DNA of 64,000 nucleotides. It comes from Usitatibacter rugosus. Its GTDB lineage: Bacteria > Pseudomonadota > Gammaproteobacteria > Burkholderiales > Usitatibacteraceae. This document shows, one piece after another, positions 36,915-45,113 of the stretch (position 1 is the first letter of the stretch; each line of letters starts with the position of its first letter). The stretch spans positions 4,061,419 to 4,125,418 of the forward strand of contig NZ_CP053069.1 of NCBI RefSeq assembly GCF_013003965.1, given 5' to 3'. The notes beneath the pieces were generated by a model that saw nothing but the letters and a program-made list of their open reading frames with translations, ran no database searches and had not been told where the DNA came from. A program made the translations under genes and the position numbers.

Positions 36915-38168
36915 ATGTCGAGCCCGCTCTTCCGCGCCGAGGCGCACGACTCCCGCGCGACCTCCTGGCTGGGCACGATCGTCCTGATGCGCCCCGTGCC
37001 GACGGTCGTGATGACCGCGGCGGCCTCGGCGGTCTCGCTTGCCATCGTTGCCTTCCTGGTGTGGGGCGAATCGACCAACAAGGCGCGCGTCACCGGCTTC
37101 CTCACGCCCACGAGCGGCGTTGCGAGAGTGGTGGCGACGCAGTCCGGCGTGATCGAGTCGCGCTTCGTGGCCGAGGGCGACTCGGTGGCGAAGGGTGCGC
37201 CGCTGCTGTCGCTCGTGGATCCGCGCGCCACGGATGAGCACGGAACCGTCGGTGCCCAGGTGACGACGAGCCTGCGCGAGCGGCAACGCGCGTTGTCGAG
37301 GCAGCGCGACCTCGCCGGGACGACGTATCTCGCCGATCTCGAGTCCCTCGCGACGCGCCACGCGAAGCTCGATGCCGAGGCGCGGAAGCTGGACGACGAG
37401 ATCGACGCGATGCGCTCGCGTTCGAGGCTCGCCGCCGAAGAGATCGAGAGGGCCGAGGAGCTGGAGCGCAGTGGCTTCGCAGCGCGTGCGATGACCGACC
37501 GCAAGCGCGACGAATCGCTGGACGTGCGCATCCGCATCTCGGCGCTCGAGCGCGCCCGCGACGCGGCCCATCGGGAGGCGGAGGCCTTGCAGTCGGAAGC
37601 AGCGGCGGCGAAGGCACGGTACCTCGCGCAACTCGCGGCTCTCGACGGACAGCGGGCGTCGCTGGGCCAGGAGCGAGCGGAGCGCAGCGCCGCCTACCGA
37701 TCGGTGATCACCGCGCCGCACGCCGGCATTGTCGCGTCGATGCTGGTGGAGGCGGGGCAGGCCGCTACGCAGGGAACGCCGCTGCTCACATTGCTTCCCG
37801 CGGACGTGAAGCTCGAGGCGCATTTGTTCGCGCCCTCGCGCTCCATCGGCTTCGTGCGCACCGGGCAGGCCGTGCTCCTGCGCTATCCCGCCTTCCCCGC
37901 GCAGAAGTTCGGCTCGCACCATGCGCACGTCACCGCCGTCTCGCGAAGCGCATTGGCACCCGGTGACCTCGGATACACGCCGGCCGACGGCAACCGCGAA
38001 TCGCTCTATCGCATCCGCGCGACACTCGACTCGCAGGCGATGCTCGCCTACGGAAAGCCCGAGCCGCTGCAGGCGGGCATGCTCGTCGAAGCGGACATCC
38101 TGCTCGACCGGCGGCGACTCATCGAGTGGATCTTCGATCCGCTGCTGAGCCTCTCGGGGCGCCTGTGA
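36915..38168 (+). CDS. HlyD-family secretion adaptor of the peptide exporter
   Basis: A 417-aa periplasmic adaptor anchored by one N-terminal transmembrane helix (about 30-50). It has a lipoyl-like half (VATQSGVIESRFVAEGDSVAKGAPLL), a long coiled-coil hairpin (about 110-265, rich in Arg/Glu/Ala), the second lipoyl half (VITAPHAGIVASMLVEAGQAATQGTPLLTLLP) and a beta-barrel domain. This is the CvaA/HlyD type that couples a C39 ABC exporter to an outer-membrane channel such as TolC, which is not encoded here. It starts one base after the CPBP stop and overlaps the exporter by TGATG. Confidence 0.92.
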   Translation: MSSPLFRAEAHDSRATSWLGTIVLMRPVPTVVMTAAASAVSLAIVAFLVWGESTNKARVTGFLTPTSGVARVVATQSGVIESRFVAEGDSVAKGAPLLSLVDPRATDEHGTVGAQVTTSLRERQRALSRQRDLAGTTYLADLESLATRHAKLDAEARKLDDEIDAMRSRSRLAAEEIERAEELERSGFAARAMTDRKRDESLDVRIRISALERARDAAHREAEALQSEAAAAKARYLAQLAALDGQRASLGQERAERSAAYRSVITAPHAGIVASMLVEAGQAATQGTPLLTLLPADVKLEAHLFAPSRSIGFVRTGQAVLLRYPAFPAQKFGSHHAHVTAVSRSALAPGDLGYTPADGNRESLYRIRATLDSQAMLAYGKPEPLQAGMLVEADILLDRRRLIEWIFDPLLSLSGRL

Positions 38169-40336
38169 TGGAGGCGCTCGGCCGGCTCGAGCTCGGATTG
38201 CGCCAGAAGCTGCCCGTCTTCCTGCAGACGGAGGCCGCGGAGTGCGGGCTGGCCAGCCTCGGCATGATCGCCAACTTCCACGGCCACCGCATCGACCTCG
38301 CTGGGCTTCGCCGGCGCTTCACCGTGTCGCTCAAGGGCGCGACGCTCTCGTACCTGATGCAGATCGCCGGGGCATTGCACCTCACGCCGCGGCCGCTGCG
38401 GCTGGAGTTGGCCGAGCTCTCGAGCCTGCGCACGCCGTGCATCCTGCACTGGGACCTGAACCACTTCGTGGTGCTGCGCTCGGCGGATGCGAGGCACGCC
38501 GTCATCCACGACCCGGCCTTCGGCGTGCGGCGCCTCACGATGGCCGAAGTCTCGAAGCACTTCACGGGCATCGCGCTCGAGGCCACGCCCACCTCGGAGT
38601 TCAAGGCGCATGACGAGCGCCGGAGGCTGCGACTTCGGGATCTCACCGGGTCCGTAGTGGGCCTGAAACGATCGCTCCTCCAGGTGCTGCTGCTCGCCCT
38701 CGCGCTGCAGGGCTTCGCGATGATCGCGCCGTTCTACATGCAATGGGTCGTGGATGGCGCGGTGGTCTCCGCGGATCGCGACCTGCTCACGGTGCTCGGT
38801 CTCGGCTTCCTCCTGCTGGCCGGCGTCCAGGTCGCCGTCTCGGCGCTGCGATCGTGGGTGGTGCTCTATCTCGGCACGATGCTGAACCTGCAGTGGCTCG
38901 CGAACGTCTTCTCGCACCTGCTGCGGCTGCCGGTGAGCTACTTCGAGAAGCGCCACCTGGGCGACGTGGTCTCGCGCTTCGGAGCGGTCGGCAACATCCA
39001 GCGCACGCTGACCTCGAGCTTCGTGGAAGCGATGATCGACGGCCTCATGGCCGCGGTCACGCTCGGCATGATGCTGGCCTACAGTGGCCTCCTCACGATG
39101 GTGGCGGTCGCGAGCGTCACGGCTTACGGGCTCCTCCGGTGGGTCTTCTATGACCCGTTGCGGCGTGCGACCGAGGAACACATCGTGCACACCGCGAAGC
39201 AGCAGAGCCATTTCCTGGAGACGGTGCGCGGCGTGCAGTCGATCAAGCTCTTCGGGCGCCAGGAGGAACGGCGCTCGCGGTGGCTGAACCTCGTGGTGGA
39301 CGCGACCAACCGCGACCTCGCGACGCAGAAGCTCTCGCTCGGCTTTCGCTCCGCCAACGGGCTCGTCTTCGGCGCCGAGCGGGTCACCGTGATCTGGATC
39401 GGCGCACTGCTCGTCCTCGACAACGCGTTCTCGGTCGGGATGCTGTTCGCGTTCGTCGCGTACAAGGAGCAGTTCTCGGCGCGCGTGGGCGGGCTCATCG
39501 ACAAGATGATCGAGCTGCGGATGCTGAACCTCCAGGCCGAGCGCCTCGCCGACATCGTGCTCACGCCGCCGGAGGAGGCCGGCCCCGCGCATGCGCCGGA
39601 CGAGATCGATGCGTCTCTTGAAGTGCGCGATCTCTCGTTCCGCTATTCCGACTCCGAGCCTTTCGTCGTACGCAACTGCTCCTTCCGCATCGAGCCCGGG
39701 GAGTCGGTAGCGATCGTCGGGCCTTCGGGCGGCGGGAAGACGACGTTGCTCAAGCTCATGCTCGGGCTCCTCTCGCCCACCGACGGGAAGATCCTGGCCG
39801 GCGGCATCGACATCGAGAAGCTCGGCATCGACCACTACCGCAAGCTCGTCGGCACGGTGATGCAGGACGACCAGCTCTTCGCGGGATCGATCGCCGACAA
39901 CGTGAGCTTCTTCGATCCGACGCCGAGCCAGGAGGCGGTGGAACGCTGCGCGCGCCTGGCCGCCGTGCATGACGACATCGCCGCGATGCCGATGGGCTAC
40001 AACACGCTGATCGGCGACATGGGCGCGGCGCTCTCCGGAGGGCAGCGCCAACGCATCCTGCTCGCACGTGCACTCTACAAGCAGCCGCGAATCCTGTTCC
40101 TCGACGAGGCGACGAGCGCGCTCGACGTGCAGAAGGAGCGCGCCGTGAACGATGCGATTCGCGAGCTTGCGCTGACGCGCATCCTCATCGCGCACCGGCC
40201 GGAGACCATCGCCTCCGCGGGCCGCGTCATCGTGCTGCAGGGCGGACGCGTCTCCCAGGACCTGCGGCAAGTCCCGCCAGCACCAGCGTCGCGAGGCTCC
40301 ACGCCACCACCGGGACCAGCCACAAGGACGGCGTGA
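38168..40336 (+). CDS. Peptidase-containing ABC exporter (C39, CvaB type)
   Basis: A 722-aa fusion: C39 peptidase (1-140), six-helix membrane domain (about 165-440) and ATPase (about 480-700). The protease triad is intact: Cys26 (QTEAAECGLASL, with oxyanion Gln20), His99 (LNHFVVL) and Asp115 (IHDPAFG). It should therefore cut the double-glycine leaders and export the cores. The ATPase has GPSGGGKTT, LSGGQRQR and ILFLDEATSALD. The last 20 residues (PPAPASRGSTPPPGPATRTA) are a low-complexity tail encoded across the 110-base overlap with the convergent MFS gene. Confidence 0.95.
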   Translation: MEALGRLELGLRQKLPVFLQTEAAECGLASLGMIANFHGHRIDLAGLRRRFTVSLKGATLSYLMQIAGALHLTPRPLRLELAELSSLRTPCILHWDLNHFVVLRSADARHAVIHDPAFGVRRLTMAEVSKHFTGIALEATPTSEFKAHDERRRLRLRDLTGSVVGLKRSLLQVLLLALALQGFAMIAPFYMQWVVDGAVVSADRDLLTVLGLGFLLLAGVQVAVSALRSWVVLYLGTMLNLQWLANVFSHLLRLPVSYFEKRHLGDVVSRFGAVGNIQRTLTSSFVEAMIDGLMAAVTLGMMLAYSGLLTMVAVASVTAYGLLRWVFYDPLRRATEEHIVHTAKQQSHFLETVRGVQSIKLFGRQEERRSRWLNLVVDATNRDLATQKLSLGFRSANGLVFGAERVTVIWIGALLVLDNAFSVGMLFAFVAYKEQFSARVGGLIDKMIELRMLNLQAERLADIVLTPPEEAGPAHAPDEIDASLEVRDLSFRYSDSEPFVVRNCSFRIEPGESVAIVGPSGGGKTTLLKLMLGLLSPTDGKILAGGIDIEKLGIDHYRKLVGTVMQDDQLFAGSIADNVSFFDPTPSQEAVERCARLAAVHDDIAAMPMGYNTLIGDMGAALSGGQRQRILLARALYKQPRILFLDEATSALDVQKERAVNDAIRELALTRILIAHRPETIASAGRVIVLQGGRVSQDLRQVPPAPASRGSTPPPGPATRTA

Positions 40337-41414
40337 GCTGCGGTTGGGCCGGTGCGACCATCGTGGCGAAGTAAATGCGCGCGAAGGCCGCGATGGCCAG
40401 CACCGAGAAGAGAATCCCCGTCACCTTTCCTTCGCGCCCGGTGCGGCCCAAATCGAGCGCCGCAGTAAACGCACCCATCAACACGGTGCCCCACGCGCCT
40501 CCGGCCACGAACTGCGCGGCGACGAGCGTCTCGATGCCCGTGGCCGTTCCCGCGACGTACAGCGCCGCGGTACCGACCAGCGCGGAGAACAGCATGATCA
40601 CCACGGCGTCGTATCGCTTCACGAGCATCGTCGCGGGCAGCATGAGGAGGTTGAACCCGATCCAGAAGACCGGCATCAGGTGCTCGATGTAGGGGCCGCC
40701 GCCGTTGCGCACGAATGCGGGCGCCGAATTCACGGCGAAGTGGATCTGGAATCCGATGGCCGTCAGCACGATCGCCACCGCGAATCCGAAGATGCCGCCG
40801 GGCATGCGGCCGGCACTGCGCGCCGGTTCGCTCGGCGCGGCATCCGGCTCATCGAGATCGACACGCGCCAGCACGAAGGTCACCGCCGCCACCACGATCG
40901 ACGACAGCGCGAACGGGATGCGCGGATCGACGCCCTTCAGCTGCAGGCCGAGGTACGGCGCCACCGCACCCGCCGCACCCAACCCGAAGAGATAGAGCCC
41001 GGCGAGCCAAGGCTGCTGCGAGGTCGTCGCATAGCGACCCATCAACACAAGCGGCGGGGCGCGAAGCGCCGAGGAAGTGGCGCTCCATACGACCGTGAGG
41101 AGGATGAACAGCGAGGAGGCTCCAGGCGGCACGAGAAAAGGCAACGCGATGAAGGCCGCGCACGAGAGCAGCGTGATCCTCGCGAGGCTGGGCCCGATCC
41201 GCCCCACCTTCGCGGCCAGGCGGTCCGCGTACACGCCCGCCGCCCAGTCGCAGACGATGAAGATCGCCTGGTCCATCAGCAGGATCCACGGCACGTATTG
41301 CTTCGGGATTCCAGCCTGCGTGGCGAGCGCGGGCAGGTAGATCACGTAGATCACCCACGTGAGCGCGAAGACGAGCTGCAGGACCGCGAGGGTGGCGCCG
41401 AGGGAGGAACGCAT
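40227..41414 (-). CDS. MFS transporter
   Basis: A 395-aa major facilitator protein with about twelve helices. Typical turns are GVYADRLAAKVGRIGPSLAR (loop 2-3 region) and a central basic/acidic linker (ARVDLDEPDAAPSEPARSAGR). The substrate is unknown; layout resembles small unassigned drug/sugar-type MFS proteins. Its 3' end overlaps the exporter's 3' end by 110 bases on the opposite strand. Because TM12 (WSLATLVLAGLAAGPGRR) lies in the overlap and looks genuine, the exporter tail is the more likely newcomer. It is divergent from the DMT gene, with 21 bases between starts. Confidence 0.85.
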   Translation of the reverse strand: MRSSLGATLAVLQLVFALTWVIYVIYLPALATQAGIPKQYVPWILLMDQAIFIVCDWAAGVYADRLAAKVGRIGPSLARITLLSCAAFIALPFLVPPGASSLFILLTVVWSATSSALRAPPLVLMGRYATTSQQPWLAGLYLFGLGAAGAVAPYLGLQLKGVDPRIPFALSSIVVAAVTFVLARVDLDEPDAAPSEPARSAGRMPGGIFGFAVAIVLTAIGFQIHFAVNSAPAFVRNGGGPYIEHLMPVFWIGFNLLMLPATMLVKRYDAVVIMLFSALVGTAALYVAGTATGIETLVAAQFVAGGAWGTVLMGAFTAALDLGRTGREGKVTGILFSVLAIAAFARIYFATMVAPAQPQLTPSLWLVPVVAWSLATLVLAGLAAGPGRRVRPAAR

Positions 41415-41420
41415 GCCGCC

Positions 41421-41426
41421 TATAAT
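41421..41426 (+). promoter_or_regulatory. Candidate -10 element of the DMT gene (leaderless-type)
   Basis: TATAAT is a perfect -10 hexamer ending nine bases before ATG 41436. Transcription would start within about three bases of the codon, leaving no room for a ribosome site, and none is visible. No clear -35 is seen, because that region is the start of the divergent MFS gene. Confidence 0.5.
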
Positions 41427-41435
41427 AAGCGCCGC

Positions 41436-42305
41436 ATGACTTCCTCCTGGATGCTCGTCGCCGGCTTCTTCTTCGCCGCCATGGGCGTATTCGTGAAGCT
41501 GGGTGCCGAGTTCTTCGGAACCGCCGAGCTCGCGTTCTATCGTTCCGTCGTCACGCTCGCCGTGGTGGTCATCATCATCCTGCGCACCGGCGGCACGGTG
41601 AAGAGCGCGCACCTCGGCACGCACATCATCCGCGGCGTCGTGGGTGCGGTCTCGCTGGTCGGTTTCTTCTACGCCCTCGCGAAGCTTCCGATCGCCATGG
41701 CGCAGACGCTGAACTACACCTCCCCACTCTTCCTCGCCATCGCCACCGTGGTGGTGCTGGGCGAGCGCTTCTCGCCGTGGCTCGTGTTCGCGATCATCCT
41801 CGGCTTCGTGGGCGTCGGCCTGCTGCTCGGTCCCACCTTCGAGACAGGCGTGGAAGGTGCCGCGATGGTCGGTCTCTTCTCCGGGGTCACCGCGGCGTGG
41901 GCCTACCTCGCCGTTCGCTCCCTGGGCCGGCAGGGAGAGCCGGACGTGCGCATCGTCTTCTGGTTCGCCGCCGTCGCCACCGTCATCTGTGGCGTGTGGC
42001 AACTCGCCACGGCGTCGTTCCATGCCGTGACCCTGGGCAACCTGTGGATCCTGGCCGGGCTGGGCGCCTGCGGCACCCTGGGCCAGCTTGCGATGACGCG
42101 GGCTTACCGCACCGGCAACACACTGGTCGTGGGGGCTTTCTCATACTCGACCATCGTCTTCGCCTCCCTCGCTACACTAGTGCTCTGGGACGACCGGCTC
42201 ACCGCCGTGGAGTGGAGCGGCATGGGCGTGATCATCGTGAGCGGGCTGCTCGCGATGCGGGTCGAGACGAAGGAACAGATCGAGGAAGCGGGATTCGAGG
42301 GATGA
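41436..42305 (+). CDS. EamA/DMT family transporter
   Basis: A 289-aa inner-membrane protein with ten helices in two EamA repeats (opening WMLVAGFFFAAMGVFVKLGAE; second repeat from about 150, SGVTAAWAYLAVRSLG). The family covers RhaT/YdcZ/S-adenosylmethionine-type carriers; substrate is not deducible. ATG at 41436 is taken because of the perfect -10 just upstream; ATG five codons later is possible. It ends one base before the sulfurtransferase ATG, so the two are co-transcribed. Confidence 0.87.
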   Translation: MTSSWMLVAGFFFAAMGVFVKLGAEFFGTAELAFYRSVVTLAVVVIIILRTGGTVKSAHLGTHIIRGVVGAVSLVGFFYALAKLPIAMAQTLNYTSPLFLAIATVVVLGERFSPWLVFAIILGFVGVGLLLGPTFETGVEGAAMVGLFSGVTAAWAYLAVRSLGRQGEPDVRIVFWFAAVATVICGVWQLATASFHAVTLGNLWILAGLGACGTLGQLAMTRAYRTGNTLVVGAFSYSTIVFASLATLVLWDDRLTAVEWSGMGVIIVSGLLAMRVETKEQIEEAGFEG

Positions 42306-42306
42306 A

Positions 42307-43164
42307 ATGAGCACAAGACTGCTGGTCTCCACGCAAGAGCTGACGCGGAACCTGGACAACCCCAACTGGGTGGTGATCGACGTTCGCCACGACCTCATGA
42401 AGCCGGACTACGGCGTGAAGTCGTACATGGAGGGGCATATCCCCGACGCGCACTTCGTGAGCGTGGACAAGGATCTCGCCGGCGCCCACACGGGCACCAA
42501 CGGCCGCCATCCGCTCCCGGACATCGACACCTTCTCCAGGAAGATGGGGCGCTGCGGCGTGACCTCGGAGCGCACCGTCGTGGCCTACGACGACATGGGT
42601 GGCAACTGGGCGGTGCGCCTGTGGTGGCTGCTGCGCTGGCTGGGCCACGAGAAGGTCGTGCTGCTGGACGGCGACTTCCGCAAGTGGAAGAAGGAGCTGC
42701 GCCCGATGCCGAAGGATCCGCCGCCCCCGCGCTCCGGCAAGTTCGTGCCGCGGCCGCTGCTCGGCGCCACGGTGGATACACCCTTCGTCGATTACTTCCG
42801 CAAGCGCCCCGACGGCGCGTTGATCGACGCGCGCGCGCCCGACCGCTTCAGCGGCCAGACCGAGCCCGTGGACCCGGTGGCGGGCCGCGTTCCCGGCGCC
42901 ATCAACCGCTTCTGGCAGACCAACCTCGAGCCCGACGGGACGTGGAAGTCGCCGGAGCAGCTGCGCAAGGAGTTCGAAGCCATCATCGGCAGCACGAAGC
43001 CCGAGCAGACCGTGCACATGTGCGGCTCGGGCGTGACCGCATGCCACAACATCTTCGCGATGGAGCTCGCCGGCCTCGGCGGCTCCCGCCTCTACCCCGG
43101 CTCGTGGAGCGAATGGTGCTCCGACAAGACGCGAGCCGTCGCCACCGGGAGTTATCACCGATGA
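42307..43164 (+). CDS. Sulfurtransferase, two-domain rhodanese (SseA-like)
   Basis: A 285-aa protein of two rhodanese domains. The N-terminal, inactive domain has WVVIDVRHDL and YDDMGGNWAVRLWWLLRWLGH; the C-terminal, catalytic domain has LIDARAPDRFSGQTEP and nucleophile Cys239 in the loop CGSGVTAC. CGSGVT is the 3-mercaptopyruvate sulfurtransferase form; thiosulfate rhodaneses carry CRKGVT. It likely moves sulfane sulfur from mercaptopyruvate to thiols or cyanide. It overlaps the S9 peptidase gene by ATGA. Confidence 0.9.
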   Translation: MSTRLLVSTQELTRNLDNPNWVVIDVRHDLMKPDYGVKSYMEGHIPDAHFVSVDKDLAGAHTGTNGRHPLPDIDTFSRKMGRCGVTSERTVVAYDDMGGNWAVRLWWLLRWLGHEKVVLLDGDFRKWKKELRPMPKDPPPPRSGKFVPRPLLGATVDTPFVDYFRKRPDGALIDARAPDRFSGQTEPVDPVAGRVPGAINRFWQTNLEPDGTWKSPEQLRKEFEAIIGSTKPEQTVHMCGSGVTACHNIFAMELAGLGGSRLYPGSWSEWCSDKTRAVATGSYHR

Positions 43165-45113
43165 TCCGCCGCGCCCTCATGGCCGCCGCGCTCGCCACCA
43201 CGGCGACGGCGTTTGCCCAGGAAGACGTCCTCAAGCCCAATCCCAACCTCATCGTGGACGGCGTGCCGCCCATCCCGATGGAGACGATGCGCAAGGTCGC
43301 TCCGTACAACGACTTCAAGCCGAGCCGCCTCTACTCGTGGCACCCGATCCGCCGCGAGATGATCCTCGGGCAGCGGCTGAAGAACACGATGCAGGTCCAT
43401 CGGGTCTCCGAGCCGGGCGCGCCGCTCGAGCCGCTCACCGATTTCCGCGACGGCGTTCCCGGTGCTGCCTACCAACCGACGACCGGCGAATACTTCATCT
43501 TCCCGCGCGCGGAAGGGGGCAACGAGACGTTTCGCCTCCACCGCTACGACGTCGCGACGAAGGCGGTGACGGCATTCACGTCCGAGACGGAGCGGGCCGG
43601 CGGCCTCACGGTCGCGCGCAAGGGCAACCTCGTCGCGTACTCGACGCAGCCCGTCGATCGGAACAACCCCGACAAGAAGGTGTGGACCAAGATCCACACC
43701 ATCGATCCGCTGAAGCCGCAGACCGACAAGGTCATCGCCACGCTGGACGGCGGCGGCTGGTTCAACTTCGCCTTCTCCGAAGATGCGAAGCAGCTCGCGT
43801 TCGTCGAGTACCGCTCGGCCGCGGACAGCGACCTCTGGGTGATGGACGTGGCCACGGGCAAGAAGCGCAAGGTGAGCCGCGCCGCGAAGGGCGAGACGGT
43901 GTCGTGGAGCAAGCCGCGCTTCGCGAAGGACGGCAAGGCGCTCTTCGCGACGAACGACCGCGGCAGCGAGTTCCAGCGCCTCGTCTACCTGCCGCTGAAC
44001 GGCGGCAAGGAGCTCCCGCTCACGCAGGACAAGTACGACGTCGACGACTTCGACATCTCCTTCGACGCGAACCGCATCGCCTTCATCACCAACGAGAGCG
44101 GCTCGCACGTGCTGCGCTTCATCGACCTCGCCACGCGGAAGGAGCTGCCGCGCCCGCCGCTCTTCGACGGCGTGATCTCGGGCCTCGAATGGCGGCCCAA
44201 GTCGGACGAAGTCGGCTTCACCATCACCTCGGCCCGCTCGGCGGGCGACGTGTTCTCGTACGACGTGAAGGCGAACAAGCTCGCGCGCTGGACCAACGGC
44301 AACAACCCGGCCTTGAACACCAGCCAGTTCGCCGAGCCGATCCTCGTCAAGTGGAAGAGCTTCGACGGCCTGCAGATCTCCGGCTTCCTCTACCGGCCGC
44401 CGGCGAAGTTCACCGGCAAGCGCCCCGTGGTGATCAACGTGCACGGTGGACCGGAAGCGCAGGCGCGCGCCGGGTTCATCGGCAACGCGAACTACCTCGT
44501 GAACGAGCTGGGCGTGGCGCTGATCTATCCCAACGTGCGCGGATCGTCCGGGTTCGGCAAGACGTTCCTCACGCTGGACGACGGCCGCAAGCGCGTGGAT
44601 TCGGTGAAGGACCTGGGAGCGCTGCTCGACTGGATCAAGGACCAGCCCGACCTCGATGCCGATCGCGTGCAGATCCGCGGCGGCAGCTACGGCGGCTACA
44701 TGACGCTCGCCTCGGCCTACCTGCTCTCGGACCGCATCGCCGGTGCGATCAGCATCGTCGGCATCTCGAACTTCGTGACGTTCCTCGAGCGCACCGAGAG
44801 CTATCGCCGCGACCTTCGCCGCGTGGAGTACGGCGACGAGCGCGACCCCGAGATGCGCAAGCACCTCGAGGAAATCTCGCCGCTCAACCACACGGCCGAG
44901 ATGAAGAAGCCGCTCTTCGTCGTGCAGGGCTACAACGACCCGCGCGTGCCCTACACCGAGGCCGAGCAGATCACCGGGCAGATGAAGCAGGCCGGCACCC
45001 CCGTCTGGTTCCTGATGGCCAAGGACGAGGGGCACGGCTTCGCGAAGAAGGACAACACGGACTTCCTGCTCGCCGCCACCGTGGAGTTCACGAAGGCGAC
45101 GCTGCTGAAGTAG
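43161..45113 (+). CDS. S9 family (prolyl oligopeptidase-like) peptidase, exported
   Basis: A 650-aa protein with signal peptide (RRALMAAALATTATAFAQ), a beta-propeller N-terminal half and an alpha/beta hydrolase C-terminal domain. Nucleophile Ser509 lies in RGGSYGGYM, acid Asp in YNDPRVPYTEAEQ and His in DEGHGFAKK. NVHGGPEAQARAGF is the oxyanion segment. It probably trims peptides in the periplasm. Stop TAG (45111-45113) directly touches the stop of the next, convergent S9 gene, which belongs to a different subgroup. Confidence 0.92.
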   Translation: MIRRALMAAALATTATAFAQEDVLKPNPNLIVDGVPPIPMETMRKVAPYNDFKPSRLYSWHPIRREMILGQRLKNTMQVHRVSEPGAPLEPLTDFRDGVPGAAYQPTTGEYFIFPRAEGGNETFRLHRYDVATKAVTAFTSETERAGGLTVARKGNLVAYSTQPVDRNNPDKKVWTKIHTIDPLKPQTDKVIATLDGGGWFNFAFSEDAKQLAFVEYRSAADSDLWVMDVATGKKRKVSRAAKGETVSWSKPRFAKDGKALFATNDRGSEFQRLVYLPLNGGKELPLTQDKYDVDDFDISFDANRIAFITNESGSHVLRFIDLATRKELPRPPLFDGVISGLEWRPKSDEVGFTITSARSAGDVFSYDVKANKLARWTNGNNPALNTSQFAEPILVKWKSFDGLQISGFLYRPPAKFTGKRPVVINVHGGPEAQARAGFIGNANYLVNELGVALIYPNVRGSSGFGKTFLTLDDGRKRVDSVKDLGALLDWIKDQPDLDADRVQIRGGSYGGYMTLASAYLLSDRIAGAISIVGISNFVTFLERTESYRRDLRRVEYGDERDPEMRKHLEEISPLNHTAEMKKPLFVVQGYNDPRVPYTEAEQITGQMKQAGTPVWFLMAKDEGHGFAKKDNTDFLLAATVEFTKATLLK

